The notes below the pieces were generated by a model. That model made no database searches, had not been told where the DNA came from, and saw only the letters and a list, made by a program, of their open reading frames with translations. From the NCBI GenBank assembly GCA_023442845.1, contig JAEZXC010000136.1:1-42150 (forward strand): DNA of 42,150 nt, written 5' to 3'. This document shows, one piece after another, positions 8,486 through 16,196 of the stretch. Positions within the stretch are counted from its first letter, which is position 1. The number at the start of each line of letters is the position of its first letter. Both the position numbers and the translations under genes were made by a program. This stretch comes from Actinomycetes bacterium. GTDB taxonomy: Bacteria; Actinomycetota; Actinomycetes; Actinomycetales; Demequinaceae.

Positions 8486-9684
8486 ACCGCACCAGGCGAG
8501 AGCGCCGCTCGGGTAGAGGCGACAAGCAACAGTTCGCGAATCGCGAGGCGGTGACGGTCGCATCGTGGCTGGTCGCGGTCGTGGCGCTCGTGGCAGGAAC
8601 GATTCTCTCGACGCGCTGGGTGTTCGCAATCGCGCTAGATGTGACGCGCGGAGACCCACCCACCCTCGTTACACCCGTGTCAGCATGGGCGGCGATGTGT
8701 TGGCTGGTTCTTGCTACCGGCGTATGGCTTGGAAGTTTGCTCGAACGAAAGCGAGTGGTGACACCACAACGTCCCTCCGCTGAGCGCACTGAATCCCGGA
8801 TGGCTCAGCGTCGTCAGCAGCGAAGGAAGGCGGCTGGCGAAGACGGTTCGCGGCTGTTTGTCCGTAGCCGCGTCTACACGCGTTGGCTGTACCTCCACGT
8901 TGTGCTGTGGGTCCTCATCACGGGGCATCTCATTGGTGCGGCCGCCACGCTGTGGCGAGCGGCCTTCGCCAAGACGCCGGCTGTCGGGTCCCGAATGGAC
9001 CTCGTCGTTGTCGCAGGGGTCCTCCTCATTGTTGCCGCCGCGTGGTTTGTGCCGGCCTCACTCGTGAAGCGCACGACCAGACGACTCGCAGCCCGCCATG
9101 ACCGCGTCGCGCATCAGATTCGCTCGCTCACGGAGCGCCGTGGATGGGTATACAGCGACGCCGCCAGCGTCGATCTCGACGCACTTGCCGCGCCACCTTT
9201 TAGCCGCGTGGTCGGCCTCACGGCCTGGCCAAGTGCCCGGCGCACCGACGGGGTGCGTCTCGACGCCGCATGGCTCGCAGGTGATTTCGGGCCGGCTCTG
9301 TTGCCATACCGCTCCTTCACATCGCGTGCCATGTGGGTGCATTTGCCACGACCGTTAGCGCAGGTCGACTTTGTTCCCGAGCGCTTCACCGACTCGATCG
9401 TGAAGCTCCTCGGAGGCACCGACGTGGACGTCGAGTCCTATGCCTTCAACAAGCGGTGGCGAGTCAACGCCGTTGATGTGCGCGAGGCCCACGGAATTCT
9501 GCAACCGCGCATGATCGAGTTCCTCAACGGGATCGATGACGAGGGCGTGGCGTTCCATGTTGCCGGCCCGAGCGTTGTCATCTGGGACGACGGCAAAGAC
9601 GAAAACGTCGACCTCGGCGCGCGAGCCGATCTACTCGACGCGTTCGTCGCTCGCCTGCCAGGTCATCTGCGCACTCCCGAGTAG
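8482..9684 (+). CDS. Four-TM membrane protein with DUF3137-like soluble domain
   Basis: This 400-residue protein begins with a basic N-terminus (MNRTRRERRSGR), then TM1 (about 24-52) and TM2 (about 68-88). A basic cytoplasmic loop, TM3 (about 137-160) and TM4 (about 173-193) follow, then a soluble C-terminal domain of about 200 residues. That domain has the pattern ESYAFNKRWRV, then DVREAHGILQPRMIEFL, then FHVAGPSVVIW. It resembles the soluble half of DUF3137-type membrane proteins; I recall this pattern and could not search it. The GTG overlaps the previous stop. It is the last gene of the cluster and the only multi-spanning membrane protein besides the ATPase in this window. It is therefore a candidate membrane component of the secretion channel in place of EccB/D/E. 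Function is inferred. Confidence 0.8.
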   Translation: MNRTRRERRSGRGDKQQFANREAVTVASWLVAVVALVAGTILSTRWVFAIALDVTRGDPPTLVTPVSAWAAMCWLVLATGVWLGSLLERKRVVTPQRPSAERTESRMAQRRQQRRKAAGEDGSRLFVRSRVYTRWLYLHVVLWVLITGHLIGAAATLWRAAFAKTPAVGSRMDLVVVAGVLLIVAAAWFVPASLVKRTTRRLAARHDRVAHQIRSLTERRGWVYSDAASVDLDALAAPPFSRVVGLTAWPSARRTDGVRLDAAWLAGDFGPALLPYRSFTSRAMWVHLPRPLAQVDFVPERFTDSIVKLLGGTDVDVESYAFNKRWRVNAVDVREAHGILQPRMIEFLNGIDDEGVAFHVAGPSVVIWDDGKDENVDLGARADLLDAFVARLPGHLRTPE

Positions 9685-9688
9685 CGCC

Positions 9689-10510
9689 CTATTTGTCGTC
9701 GTGGCGCAGCCACCGGAAGGTGCGCACGGCCACCACGAGGCCAAGCACCATCCATACCGCCATGACGATCGCGCCTGCCGGGTGTTCCCACGAACCGCGG
9801 GCTTCAGCGTCGGCAAAATACTCGGGCAAGAACACCGACCGCATGCCCTGAGCGAGCCATTTGAGGGGGAACACCTCGGCGAAGCCTTGCAGCACTCCTG
9901 GTAACTGAGTAAAGACCACAAAGACGCCCGACGTGAATTGAAGAACGAGGACCACCGGGGTAAGGATTGCCGACGCCGCCTTCGCATTACGCAGCAACGA
10001 GGATGTCGCGATGCCAAGCGTCACCGACGCTCCCGTACCGAGCAGGAATACCCATGTGAAGGTGAGCCACGGGCCAGCCGCAGAGGGCAGGTCAAGGTCG
10101 TAGAACACGGCGCCCATGCCGATGAGGATGGTGATCTGGATGACCGACACCACGAGCACCTGAATGAGCTTGCCCACGAAGTAGGCCGTGCTCGGCAGGG
10201 GAGTGGCGCGCAGGCGCTTGAGTGAGTCGGTGTCGCGGTCGATCGCGATGGTGATGGCGAGCGACTGAAAACCGGTGTTGATAATGCCCGTTGCGATCAT
10301 GCCGGCCACAAAGTACTGCGCAAACGTGACGTCGGTGTCGCTGAGGTACTGGTCCCCAAAGATTGAGCCGAAGAGCACGAGAAAGATGATGGGAAACGCG
10401 AAAATGAAGATCATCTGTTCGCGCGAGCGGAAGAACTCCTTGAGTTCGACGACGGCACGGTCGAGGGTGATCGACAGCCATGCGGGGTGTTGTGTCGCCC
10501 GGTCGCTCAT
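9689..10510 (-). CDS. ABC-2 type exporter permease
   Basis: This 273-residue integral membrane protein belongs to the ABC-2 transporter class (DrrB/NodJ-like). A short cytoplasmic N-terminus is followed by about six hydrophobic segments, including MIFIFAFPIIFLVLFGSIFG near the N-terminus and a final AIVMAVWMVLGLVVAV segment. The loop with DRDTDSLKRLRATPLP is typical of the coupling region. The ATG overlaps the stop of the ATP-binding gene, so the two form one transcription unit. The substrate is unknown; drugs, lipids or other hydrophobic compounds are typical for the family. Its 3' end meets the T7SS gene cluster tail-to-tail. Confidence 0.9.
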   Translation of the reverse strand: MSDRATQHPAWLSITLDRAVVELKEFFRSREQMIFIFAFPIIFLVLFGSIFGDQYLSDTDVTFAQYFVAGMIATGIINTGFQSLAITIAIDRDTDSLKRLRATPLPSTAYFVGKLIQVLVVSVIQITILIGMGAVFYDLDLPSAAGPWLTFTWVFLLGTGASVTLGIATSSLLRNAKAASAILTPVVLVLQFTSGVFVVFTQLPGVLQGFAEVFPLKWLAQGMRSVFLPEYFADAEARGSWEHPAGAIVMAVWMVLGLVVAVRTFRWLRHDDK

Positions 10511-11370
10511 GCGTCCGTCCCGGTTGCTGCGTCCGTGTGGGCACCGATGAGGTCGAGGTAGATGTCCTCGAGAGACGGCCTGCTGACAGTGAGATCAACG
10601 ATTTCGCCACCTAGCCGTGCCGCGAGTGAGGTGACGAGCGCGGTCGGTGTCGCGGTGTGCTCGGTGTGAATGTTGGTGCCTTCTCGCCACCGCACCACAG
10701 AGTCGGACGCCCGCGCTCGTAAACCGCCCGGGGTGTCAAGTGCGATGAGTTTGCCGCTCGCCACGATGCCAATGCGGTCCGCGAGGTACTCGGCCTCGTC
10801 GAGGTAGTGCGTCGTCAGCATGATGGTGGAGCCATCTCCGCGCAACGATTCGATGAGCCGCCAGAACTGCCGGCGCGCTTCAGGGTCGAAGCCGGTGGTC
10901 GGCTCGTCGAGGAAGACAAGACGTGGCCTGCCGATGACAGCAAGTGCCACGTCAAGCCGCCGACGCTGACCTCCAGAAAGCGTCTGGGGCTTGGCATTTG
11001 CCTTCTCAGTAAGGCCGACGGCGTCGAGAGTGTCGTCCACGTCGCGCGGGCTCGGGTAGAGGCGCGAGGCGTGAGTAAGCGCCTCGCGGGCGCTGAGAAA
11101 CGAACGCTCCGAGGTGGACTGCAGCATGATGCCGATGTCGGCCCGCCAGTCACGTGTCGGGTTGGCAGGATCGCAGCCGAGAACGTTGACATCGCCGGCG
11201 GTCCGCTTGCGGAAGCCCTCGAGAATCTCGACAGTTGTCGACTTGCCCGCACCGTTGGGGCCCAGGAGGGCGAAAACTTCACCCTCGGACACCTCGAGGT
11301 CGAGTCCGTCCACCGCTCGCTTGTCGCCGTAAAGCTTGCGCAAACCCGCTACTGCAATGGCTGTTGGCAT
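10507..11370 (-). CDS. ABC transporter ATP-binding protein (DrrA-like)
   Basis: This 287-residue nucleotide-binding subunit pairs with the adjacent permease. Motifs are Walker A GPNGAGKST (37-45), signature LSGGQRRR (131-138), Walker B LVFLDEPTTGFD (151-162) and an H-loop TTHYLDEAE near 186. The C-terminal 70 residues resemble the regulatory extension of DrrA-type ATPases. The start codon has no Shine-Dalgarno. A TAGGCT -10-like hexamer lies only 7 nt upstream (11378-11383 on this strand), so the mRNA may be leaderless. Confidence 0.93.
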   Translation of the reverse strand: MPTAIAVAGLRKLYGDKRAVDGLDLEVSEGEVFALLGPNGAGKSTTVEILEGFRKRTAGDVNVLGCDPANPTRDWRADIGIMLQSTSERSFLSAREALTHASRLYPSPRDVDDTLDAVGLTEKANAKPQTLSGGQRRRLDVALAVIGRPRLVFLDEPTTGFDPEARRQFWRLIESLRGDGSTIMLTTHYLDEAEYLADRIGIVASGKLIALDTPGGLRARASDSVVRWREGTNIHTEHTATPTALVTSLAARLGGEIVDLTVSRPSLEDIYLDLIGAHTDAATGTDA

Positions 11371-11377
11371 GCTTGCG

Positions 11378-11383
11378 AGCCTA
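11378..11383 (-). promoter_or_regulatory. -10 element for a possibly leaderless ABC transporter mRNA
   Basis: Read on the minus strand, TAGGCT matches the actinobacterial TAnnnT -10 pattern and ends 7 nt before the ATG at 11370. Transcription would start at or within a base or two of the start codon. The -35 is poor (GAGTTC at an 18-nt spacing). The absence of a Shine-Dalgarno supports the idea, but no experiment is visible in sequence. Confidence 0.4.
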
Positions 11384-11405
11384 GTGGCCGGTGTGGTGGA
11401 AGAAC

Positions 11406-12614
11406 TCAGCCCTCGGCCAAGAGTGACTGGATACGGCTGACACCCTCGATCAGGTCGTCATCGCCCAGTGCGTAGCTGAGGCGAACAAAGCCGCTCGGGC
11501 CGAATGCCTCACCCGGCACCACCGCCACCTCGGCCTCGTCGAGAATGACTGCCGCGAGGTCGGCGCTGGAGTTGATGGTCACGCCGCGTACGGTGCGGCC
11601 AATGAGGCCTTCGACTGACGGGTAGGCGTAGAAAGCGCCAGTGGGGGTCGGGCAGATCACGCCGTCGATAGCGCGGAGCATCTCGACCATCGTGCGCCGG
11701 CGCTCATCAAACGCCTTCCGCATGACGTACACGTCCTCGAGACTGCCCGAGACGGCCGCGAGTGCGGCACGCTGCGACACGTTCGCGACATTCGACGTGA
11801 GGTGAGATTGGAAGTTCGCTGCGGCCTTGGTGACATCGGTGGGCGAGATCATCCAGCCAACTCGCCATCCAGTCATTGCATAGGTCTTCGCAACACCGTT
11901 AAGCACAATCGTCTGCTCGGCAAGTTGAGGAACGACACGAACGATCGGTGTGAAGACGGCGTCGTCGTAGACGAGGTGCTCGTAAATCTCGTCGGTAATG
12001 ACCCAGATGCCGTGCTCGAGTGCCCATTCACCGATCGCCTTGGTCTGCTCTTCGCTGTAGACCGCGCCCGTGGGGTTGGACGGAGAGCAAAACAGAAGCG
12101 CCTTGGTGTGGGGGGTGCGGGCTGCTTCCAACTGCTCAACTGTGACGAGGTAGTCCTGTTCGGCCCCTGCGAAAACCTCGACGGCGCGACCGCCGGCGAG
12201 CGCGATGGCCTCGGGGTACGTGGTCCAGTACGGCGCGGGCAGCAGCACCTCGTCGCCTGGGTCCACGATGGCGGCGAAGGCCTGAAACACCGCTTGCTTG
12301 CCACCATTGGTCACAATGACGTTCGCGGGATCGATTTCGTATCCCGAGTCACGAAGTGTCTTGGCGGCGATCGCTTCCTTCAACTCCGGCAATCCCGCAG
12401 CGGGCGTGTACCGGTGGTTCTTGGGGTCACGCGCGGCGGCAACCGCGGCGTCGACAATCCACTCGGGAGTGGGGAAATCGGGTTCACCTGCGCCAAAGCC
12501 GATGACGGGGCGCCCAGCGGCCTTCAGCGCCTTGGCCTTGGCATCAACAGCGAGGGTGGCCGACGGCGCAATGGCACCGAGACGGGCGGAGACGCGGCGA
12601 GTTGGAGCGGTCAT
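11406..12614 (-). CDS. aspC: Class I PLP-dependent aminotransferase (AspB/AspC-like)
   Basis: This 402-residue enzyme is of the aspartate/aromatic aminotransferase fold I, class I. It transfers amino groups between amino acids and 2-oxoacids using pyridoxal phosphate. Visible catalytic residues are the schiff-base lysine in NGVAKTYAMTGW (K243), the PLP-ring Asp (TDEIYEHL, D208), the Asn of SNPTG (N180) and a C-terminal Arg in GFVRLSYALG that would bind the substrate carboxylate. I chose ATG 12614 because MTAPTRRVSARLGAIAPS is the usual N-terminus of the family. The open frame continues 64 codons upstream to 12806, but that would run through tRNA-Trp. Aspartate specificity is likely, not proven. 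Confidence 0.9.
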   Translation of the reverse strand: MTAPTRRVSARLGAIAPSATLAVDAKAKALKAAGRPVIGFGAGEPDFPTPEWIVDAAVAAARDPKNHRYTPAAGLPELKEAIAAKTLRDSGYEIDPANVIVTNGGKQAVFQAFAAIVDPGDEVLLPAPYWTTYPEAIALAGGRAVEVFAGAEQDYLVTVEQLEAARTPHTKALLFCSPSNPTGAVYSEEQTKAIGEWALEHGIWVITDEIYEHLVYDDAVFTPIVRVVPQLAEQTIVLNGVAKTYAMTGWRVGWMISPTDVTKAAANFQSHLTSNVANVSQRAALAAVSGSLEDVYVMRKAFDERRRTMVEMLRAIDGVICPTPTGAFYAYPSVEGLIGRTVRGVTINSSADLAAVILDEAEVAVVPGEAFGPSGFVRLSYALGDDDLIEGVSRIQSLLAEG

Positions 12615-12655
12615 GCGCCTATTGTTCCATTGGTCCGAGGTGTCACACGTGCCGG

Positions 12656-12685
12656 TTCGCGTTCGAGAGGCAAAACGCGTAACAT
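12656..12685 (+). promoter_or_regulatory. Candidate promoter for tRNA-Trp-secE-nusG
   Basis: TTCGCG (12656-12661) and TAACAT (12680-12685) are separated by 18 nt. The -10 is good and the -35 is weak. A TTGACA at 12699-12704 is a perfect -35 hexamer, but no matching -10 is found 16-19 nt after it. Confidence 0.4.
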
Positions 12686-12779
12686 GTGGGGTCGGCTCTT
12701 GACAGAAGCCATGATGAACTGCGCCCAAAACGCGGTGCATCACGGAAAGGTGAGAGCCAGCGGGGCGGAAACGTCCCGT

Positions 12780-12852
12780 AGGGCAGTGGCGCAATTGGTA
12801 GCGCACCGGTCTCCAAAACCGGCGGTTGTGGGTTCGAGTCCCTCCTGCCCTG
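12780..12852 (+). tRNA. trnW: tRNA-Trp (anticodon CCA)
   Basis: The cloverleaf can be drawn by hand. The acceptor stem is AGGGCAG paired with CTGCCCT (7 bp), with discriminator G at 12852. The D-stem is GCGC/GCGC and the anticodon stem is CCGGT/ACCGG. The anticodon loop CTCCAAA has CCA at 12813-12815, and the T-loop is TTCGAGT. The T-stem GTGGG/CCCTC contains one T-T mismatch (12829-12843). No CCA tail is encoded. The position just upstream of secE is the usual place for tRNA-Trp in actinobacteria. Confidence 0.95.
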
Positions 12853-12900
12853 CGTTCTGCGGAGGTTTATCCGCAAATCCACGAGTCAAAGGATGTCCTG

Positions 12901-13158
12901 GTGAGCGAAATTGCCGTGACCGGATCCGGAGAGAAGGACCCTCGCCACGAGTCGCGCGAGGGCCGAAACGTCTTCGGCCGTATCGCGCTGTTCGTCCGCC
13001 AGGTCATCTCCGAACTCAAGCGGGTGGTCACCCCCACGCGCGACGAGTTCATCAACTATGTCTGGGTCGTGCTGGGCTTCGTTGGCGTCATGATGGCGCT
13101 GACGTTCTTCCTCGACCTGGGTTTCACCGCTATCTCCACGTGGGTATTCGGGGACTAG
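12901..13158 (+). CDS. secE: Preprotein translocase subunit SecE
   Basis: This 85-residue single-TM subunit clamps SecY in the SecYEG protein-conducting channel. After a charged N-terminus, the amphipathic helix (FVRQVISELKRVVTPTRDEF) and one TM helix (about 53-75) match the short actinobacterial SecE. I chose GTG 12901 because it has an AAAGGA Shine-Dalgarno 7 nt upstream. The open frame extends back to 12826, inside tRNA-Trp, so the longer start is not credible. It is followed by nusG after an 18-nt gap, the conserved secE-nusG pair. Confidence 0.95.
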   Translation: MSEIAVTGSGEKDPRHESREGRNVFGRIALFVRQVISELKRVVTPTRDEFINYVWVVLGFVGVMMALTFFLDLGFTAISTWVFGD

Positions 13159-13176
13159 CGAGAAGAAGGGACTGAC

Positions 13177-13980
13177 GTGAGCACTGAGGACCTCAACGGC
13201 AACGAGCCGATTGACGAGACGACGGACACCGTCGCGCCCGTTGACGACTCGTCGCTTGCCGACGCGCCTGTGGACGCTGTCGTCGAGGCCGATGACGACA
13301 CCGTCCCCTCTGAGCCCGACGCTGCGGCCGAAGAAGCGGCGGTTGTCGCGGATGAGGCGCCCGTCGAGGACATTGTTGCCAACGACCCTGCGGCTGACTT
13401 CAAGGCATCGCTCATGATGCAAGACGGCGACTGGTACGTGATCCATTCGTACTCGGGTCACGAAAAGCGCGTGAAGCAAGCGATCGAACACCGCATCGCA
13501 AGCCTCAATATGGAGGACTTCATCTTCCAGGTCGAGGTGCCGATGGAGGACGTCGTCGAGTATCGCAATGGCCAGAAGAAGACGGTCAACCGGGTGCGGA
13601 TGCCTGGTTATGTCTTAGTTCGTATGGACCTCACCGATGAGTCGTGGGGCGCGGTTCGCAACACCCCCGGCGTAACGGGGTTTGTCGGCCACGCGCACCA
13701 GCCCGTGCCGCTGTTGCCCGACGAGGTGGTCAGCATGCTCGTACCGACCGGTGTCGCGGAGGCGACGTCCGACGACGCAGCAGCTTCGAGTGGCCCTGCC
13801 GTCGAGATTGACTTCCAGGTGGGCGAGGCGATCACCGTCATCGACGGCCCGTTTGCCACGCTCCCCGGCACCATTTCCGAGATCAGCGTGGAAAGCCAGA
13901 AGCTCCACGTGCTCGTATCGATCTTCGGCCGGGAGACCCCGGTCGAGTTGTCGTTCGCGCAGGTGCAGAAGATCGCGTAA
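13177..13980 (+). CDS. nusG: Transcription termination/antitermination factor NusG
   Basis: NusG binds RNA polymerase, modulates pausing and links it to Rho or to ribosomes. The protein has 267 residues. The first 80 form an Asp/Glu/Ala/Val-rich acidic extension (actinobacterial trait). The NGN domain begins at M81 (MQDGDWYVIHSYSGHEKRVKQ). The KOW domain with FQVGEAITVIDGPFATLPG closes the protein. The insertion between NGN and KOW (EATSDDAAASSGPA) is also low complexity. GTG start with GAAGAAGGGA Shine-Dalgarno. The long acidic extension explains the size relative to the 181-residue E. coli protein. Confidence 0.97.
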   Translation: MSTEDLNGNEPIDETTDTVAPVDDSSLADAPVDAVVEADDDTVPSEPDAAAEEAAVVADEAPVEDIVANDPAADFKASLMMQDGDWYVIHSYSGHEKRVKQAIEHRIASLNMEDFIFQVEVPMEDVVEYRNGQKKTVNRVRMPGYVLVRMDLTDESWGAVRNTPGVTGFVGHAHQPVPLLPDEVVSMLVPTGVAEATSDDAAASSGPAVEIDFQVGEAITVIDGPFATLPGTISEISVESQKLHVLVSIFGRETPVELSFAQVQKIA

Positions 13981-14055
13981 GCGATCGCACCCGCTCGAGC
14001 GAAAACCCTGGCGGCAGCCGCCGCCACCATTCACACAGAAGGACCCGAAAAACTA

Positions 14056-14487
14056 ATGGCAGCACCGAAGAAGAAGGTTGCCGGCCTGATCAAGCTCCAG
14101 ATTCAGGCTGGTGCCGCTAACCCGGCCCCGCCCGTCGGCCCCGCGTTGGGTCAGCACGGCGTCAACATCATGGAGTTCTGCAAGGCCTACAACGCCGCGA
14201 CCGAGTCGCAGCGAGGCAACATCGTGCCCGTGGAGATCACGGTGTACGAAGACCGCAGCTTCACGTTCGTCACGAAGACCCCGCCCGCGTCGCAGCTCAT
14301 TAAGAAGGCTGCTGGCGTTGCAAAGGGTTCTGGCACCCCGCACACCACCAAGGTCGGCACGCTGACTGAGGCTCAGGTTCGCGAGATCGCCGAGACCAAG
14401 ATGGAAGATCTCAACGCGAACGACGTTGAGGCCGCCATGAAGATCGTGGCCGGCACTGCCCGCTCCATGGGCATCACGGTTCAGTAA
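14056..14487 (+). CDS. rplK: 50S ribosomal protein L11
   Basis: This 143-residue L11 has its normal length. L11 binds 23S rRNA at the GTPase-associated centre. The N-terminal domain has the AGAANPAPPVGPALGQHGVNI loop with conserved prolines at the thiopeptide-binding face. The C-terminal domain ends in GIVQ-like GITVQ. A 75-nt spacer separates it from nusG. The spacer contains a 7-bp hairpin (TGGCGGC/GCCGCCA) and an AGAAGGA Shine-Dalgarno. It forms a pair with rplA, where L1 usually autoregulates translation of the L11-L1 message. Confidence 0.97.
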   Translation: MAAPKKKVAGLIKLQIQAGAANPAPPVGPALGQHGVNIMEFCKAYNAATESQRGNIVPVEITVYEDRSFTFVTKTPPASQLIKKAAGVAKGSGTPHTTKVGTLTEAQVREIAETKMEDLNANDVEAAMKIVAGTARSMGITVQ

Positions 14488-14555
14488 GAACCACCCTCAC
14501 CTCAGTGGGAGGGCCTGCGCGGCCCGACACCACGACTGCATAGAAAGAAGCAGAC

Positions 14556-15251
14556 ATGAAGCGCTCAAAGGCTTACCGCGACGCAGCTCAGCTTGTCGAT
14601 CGCACTCAGCTCTACACGCCGCTCGAGGCACTTCGCCTCGCGCAGAAGACGTCCTCCAAGAAGACCGACTCGACGATCGACGTTGTCTTCAAGCTCGGCG
14701 TCGACCCCCGCCACGCAGACCAGATGGTCCGCTCCACTGTCATCCTGCCCAACGGCACCGGTAAGACCGCTCGGGTCCTGGTCTTTGCCAATGGTGACAA
14801 GGCGGAGGCTGCTCGCGAAGCCGGTGCGGACATCGTCGGTGGCGACGAGCTCATTGACGAGGTCATCGGTGGCCGCCAGGACTTCGACGCCGTGGTGGCA
14901 ACCCCCGACCTCATGGGCAAGGTGGGTCGTTTGGGTAAGGTTCTCGGTCCCCGTGGCCTCATGCCAAACCCCAAGACCGGCACCGTGACGATGGACGTGG
15001 CCAAGGCCGTGTCCGACATCAAGGGCGGCAAGATCGAGTTCCGTGTCGACAAGCACGCGAACCTGCACGCCGTGCTCGGCAAGGCGTCCTTCGGTGACGA
15101 GAAGCTCCTCGAGAACTACCAAGCGCTGCTTGACGAGGTCCTCCGCGCCAAGCCGTCGGCATCGAAGGGCCGCTACATCCTCAAGGCGTCGATCTCGGCA
15201 ACCACCGGCCCCGGCATCCCCTTGGACGCGACCGCGAAGTCAGAGGCGTAA
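14556..15251 (+). CDS. rplA: 50S ribosomal protein L1
   Basis: This 231-residue L1 is full length. L1 forms the mobile L1 stalk at the E site and is the translational repressor of its own operon in many bacteria. Visible family motifs include KLGVDPRHADQMVRSTVILPNGTGK near 50-75 and the domain II signature GKVGRLGKVLGPRGLMPNPKTGTVT near 125-150. Shine-Dalgarno AAAGAAG. It is the last gene of the secE-nusG-rplK-rplA run. A long hairpin follows at 15283-15318 that should reduce read-through into rplJ. Confidence 0.97.
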   Translation: MKRSKAYRDAAQLVDRTQLYTPLEALRLAQKTSSKKTDSTIDVVFKLGVDPRHADQMVRSTVILPNGTGKTARVLVFANGDKAEAAREAGADIVGGDELIDEVIGGRQDFDAVVATPDLMGKVGRLGKVLGPRGLMPNPKTGTVTMDVAKAVSDIKGGKIEFRVDKHANLHAVLGKASFGDEKLLENYQALLDEVLRAKPSASKGRYILKASISATTGPGIPLDATAKSEA

Positions 15252-15282
15252 ACGCCTCGCGCACGGTTAACCCGTCAACGCT

Positions 15283-15318
15283 GCGAAGGTCCGGTCCCTC
15301 ACGGGGCCGGACCTTCGC
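15283..15318 (+). terminator. Hairpin after rplA (terminator-like, no U tract)
   Basis: A stem of 16 pairs, one of them G-U (GCGAAGGTCCGGTCCC at 15283-15298 with 15303-15318), is closed by a 4-nt TCAC loop. No T run follows, as is common in high-GC actinobacteria. It sits 32 nt after the rplA stop and before the rplJ promoter. Confidence 0.65.
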
Positions 15319-15350
15319 GCGTTGTCACGCGGCGCTCGCCAGGCGCCAGT

Positions 15351-15380
15351 TTGCGCCCTGCGCTCGCGAACCCGTAGACT
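15351..15380 (+). promoter_or_regulatory. Promoter for rplJ-rplL
   Basis: TTGCGC (15351-15356) and TAGACT (15375-15380) are separated by 18 nt. Both fit the actinobacterial primary sigma-factor pattern. It lies downstream of the rplA hairpin and gives a leader of about 230 nt before rplJ. Confidence 0.6.
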
Positions 15381-15387
15381 TCTCGAC

Positions 15388-15566
15388 GCCCAAGACCGCC
15401 GGTCGTCGGCACCAGGCAACTGGAGCCAACCGAAGTCCCGCAGCAGCGGAGGCCAGCGCAGGTGAGATGAGAGCGTGTTCGCGCGCGTGAACCTTGGGCG
15501 GCTACGGCCGCCTTTCGTGTTTCACGGACCCGGCACGTTTGAGCCCCGCCTGCGCGGGGCTTTTCT
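15388..15566 (+). promoter_or_regulatory. L10-type leader of rplJL with two tandem terminator-like hairpins
   Basis: The 370-nt gap between rplA and rplJ holds a structured leader. It contains a local GACC/GGTC hairpin and a conserved-looking GCGCAGGTGAGATGAGAG stretch (15463-15478) comparable to L10 leaders. Next comes GGCGGC-TACG-GCCGCC (15497-15512, a C(UACG)G tetraloop) followed by TTTCGTGTTTC. Then AGCCCCGC-CTGC-GCGGGGCT (15542-15561) is followed by TTTCTGTT. The last two look like intrinsic terminators ahead of the coding region, which suggests attenuation controlled by the L10-L12 complex. The L10-leader identity is from memory of the family, not from a covariance search. Confidence 0.6.
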
Positions 15567-15620
15567 GTTGGTGGGGCGGGCCCGCAAGGGGAGCGTCGGT
15601 CATCCACAGGAAGGACAACT

Positions 15621-16142
15621 ATGGCGACGCCAGAAAAGGTGGCGACTGTTGCCGAGCTCACGGACTTGTTCCGTAACTCAGCAGCTGTCATCGTCACCGA
15701 GTACCGCGGCCTGACGGTCTCGCAGTTGAAGAACTTGCGTACCGGCCTTCGCGGTAACGCGACCTACCAGGTCGCGAAAAACAAGCTGACGGCGCTCGCG
15801 GCTAAGGAAGCTGGCGTAGAGGGTGTTAATGACCTCTTCGTTGGCCCCACTGCCATCGCATTCGTCACCGGTGACCCGGTGGAGGCTGCGAAGGCTCTGC
15901 GTGACTTCAACAAGACGAACGACAAGCTCGTCGTCAAGGGCGGTGTCCTCGAGGGCAAGCCGCTCTCGGCCGACGACGTCAAGAAGCTCGCGAACCTCGA
16001 GTCCCGTGAGGTGCTCCTCGCCAAGGCTGCCGGTGCCATGAAGGCATCGCTGTTTGGCGCGGCTTACCTCTTCCAGGCACCGCTGTCACAGGCGGCCCGC
16101 ACTGTCGACGCCCTGCGCGCAAAGCAGGAATCCGCGGCGTAA
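15621..16142 (+). CDS. rplJ: 50S ribosomal protein L10
   Basis: This 173-residue L10 is of normal length. L10 forms the base of the stalk, binding rRNA and carrying L7/L12 dimers. The N-terminal globular part includes AVIVTEYRGLTVSQLKNLR and YQVAKNKLTALA. The C-terminal helix (SLFGAAYLFQAPLSQAARTVDALRAK) is the L12-docking segment. Shine-Dalgarno CAGGAAGGAC. It is encoded with rplL in a two-gene unit behind its own promoter and leader. Confidence 0.97.
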   Translation: MATPEKVATVAELTDLFRNSAAVIVTEYRGLTVSQLKNLRTGLRGNATYQVAKNKLTALAAKEAGVEGVNDLFVGPTAIAFVTGDPVEAAKALRDFNKTNDKLVVKGGVLEGKPLSADDVKKLANLESREVLLAKAAGAMKASLFGAAYLFQAPLSQAARTVDALRAKQESAA

Positions 16143-16196
16143 GTCGCACCCAACTGACGCCCTGCACTGCGCAGGTAAGAGAAAAGGACAATCATC

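Noticed and set aside
12699..12704. TTGACA as a strong promoter for secE
   Set aside because: It is a perfect -35 hexamer, but there is no TAnnnT at 16-19 nt downstream.
12615..12806. 64-codon upstream extension of the aminotransferase
   Set aside because: It would run antisense through tRNA-Trp and adds residues not found in the family.
12826..12900. Longer SecE start inside tRNA-Trp
   Set aside because: The GTG at 12901 has a good Shine-Dalgarno, and the longer start lies inside the tRNA gene.
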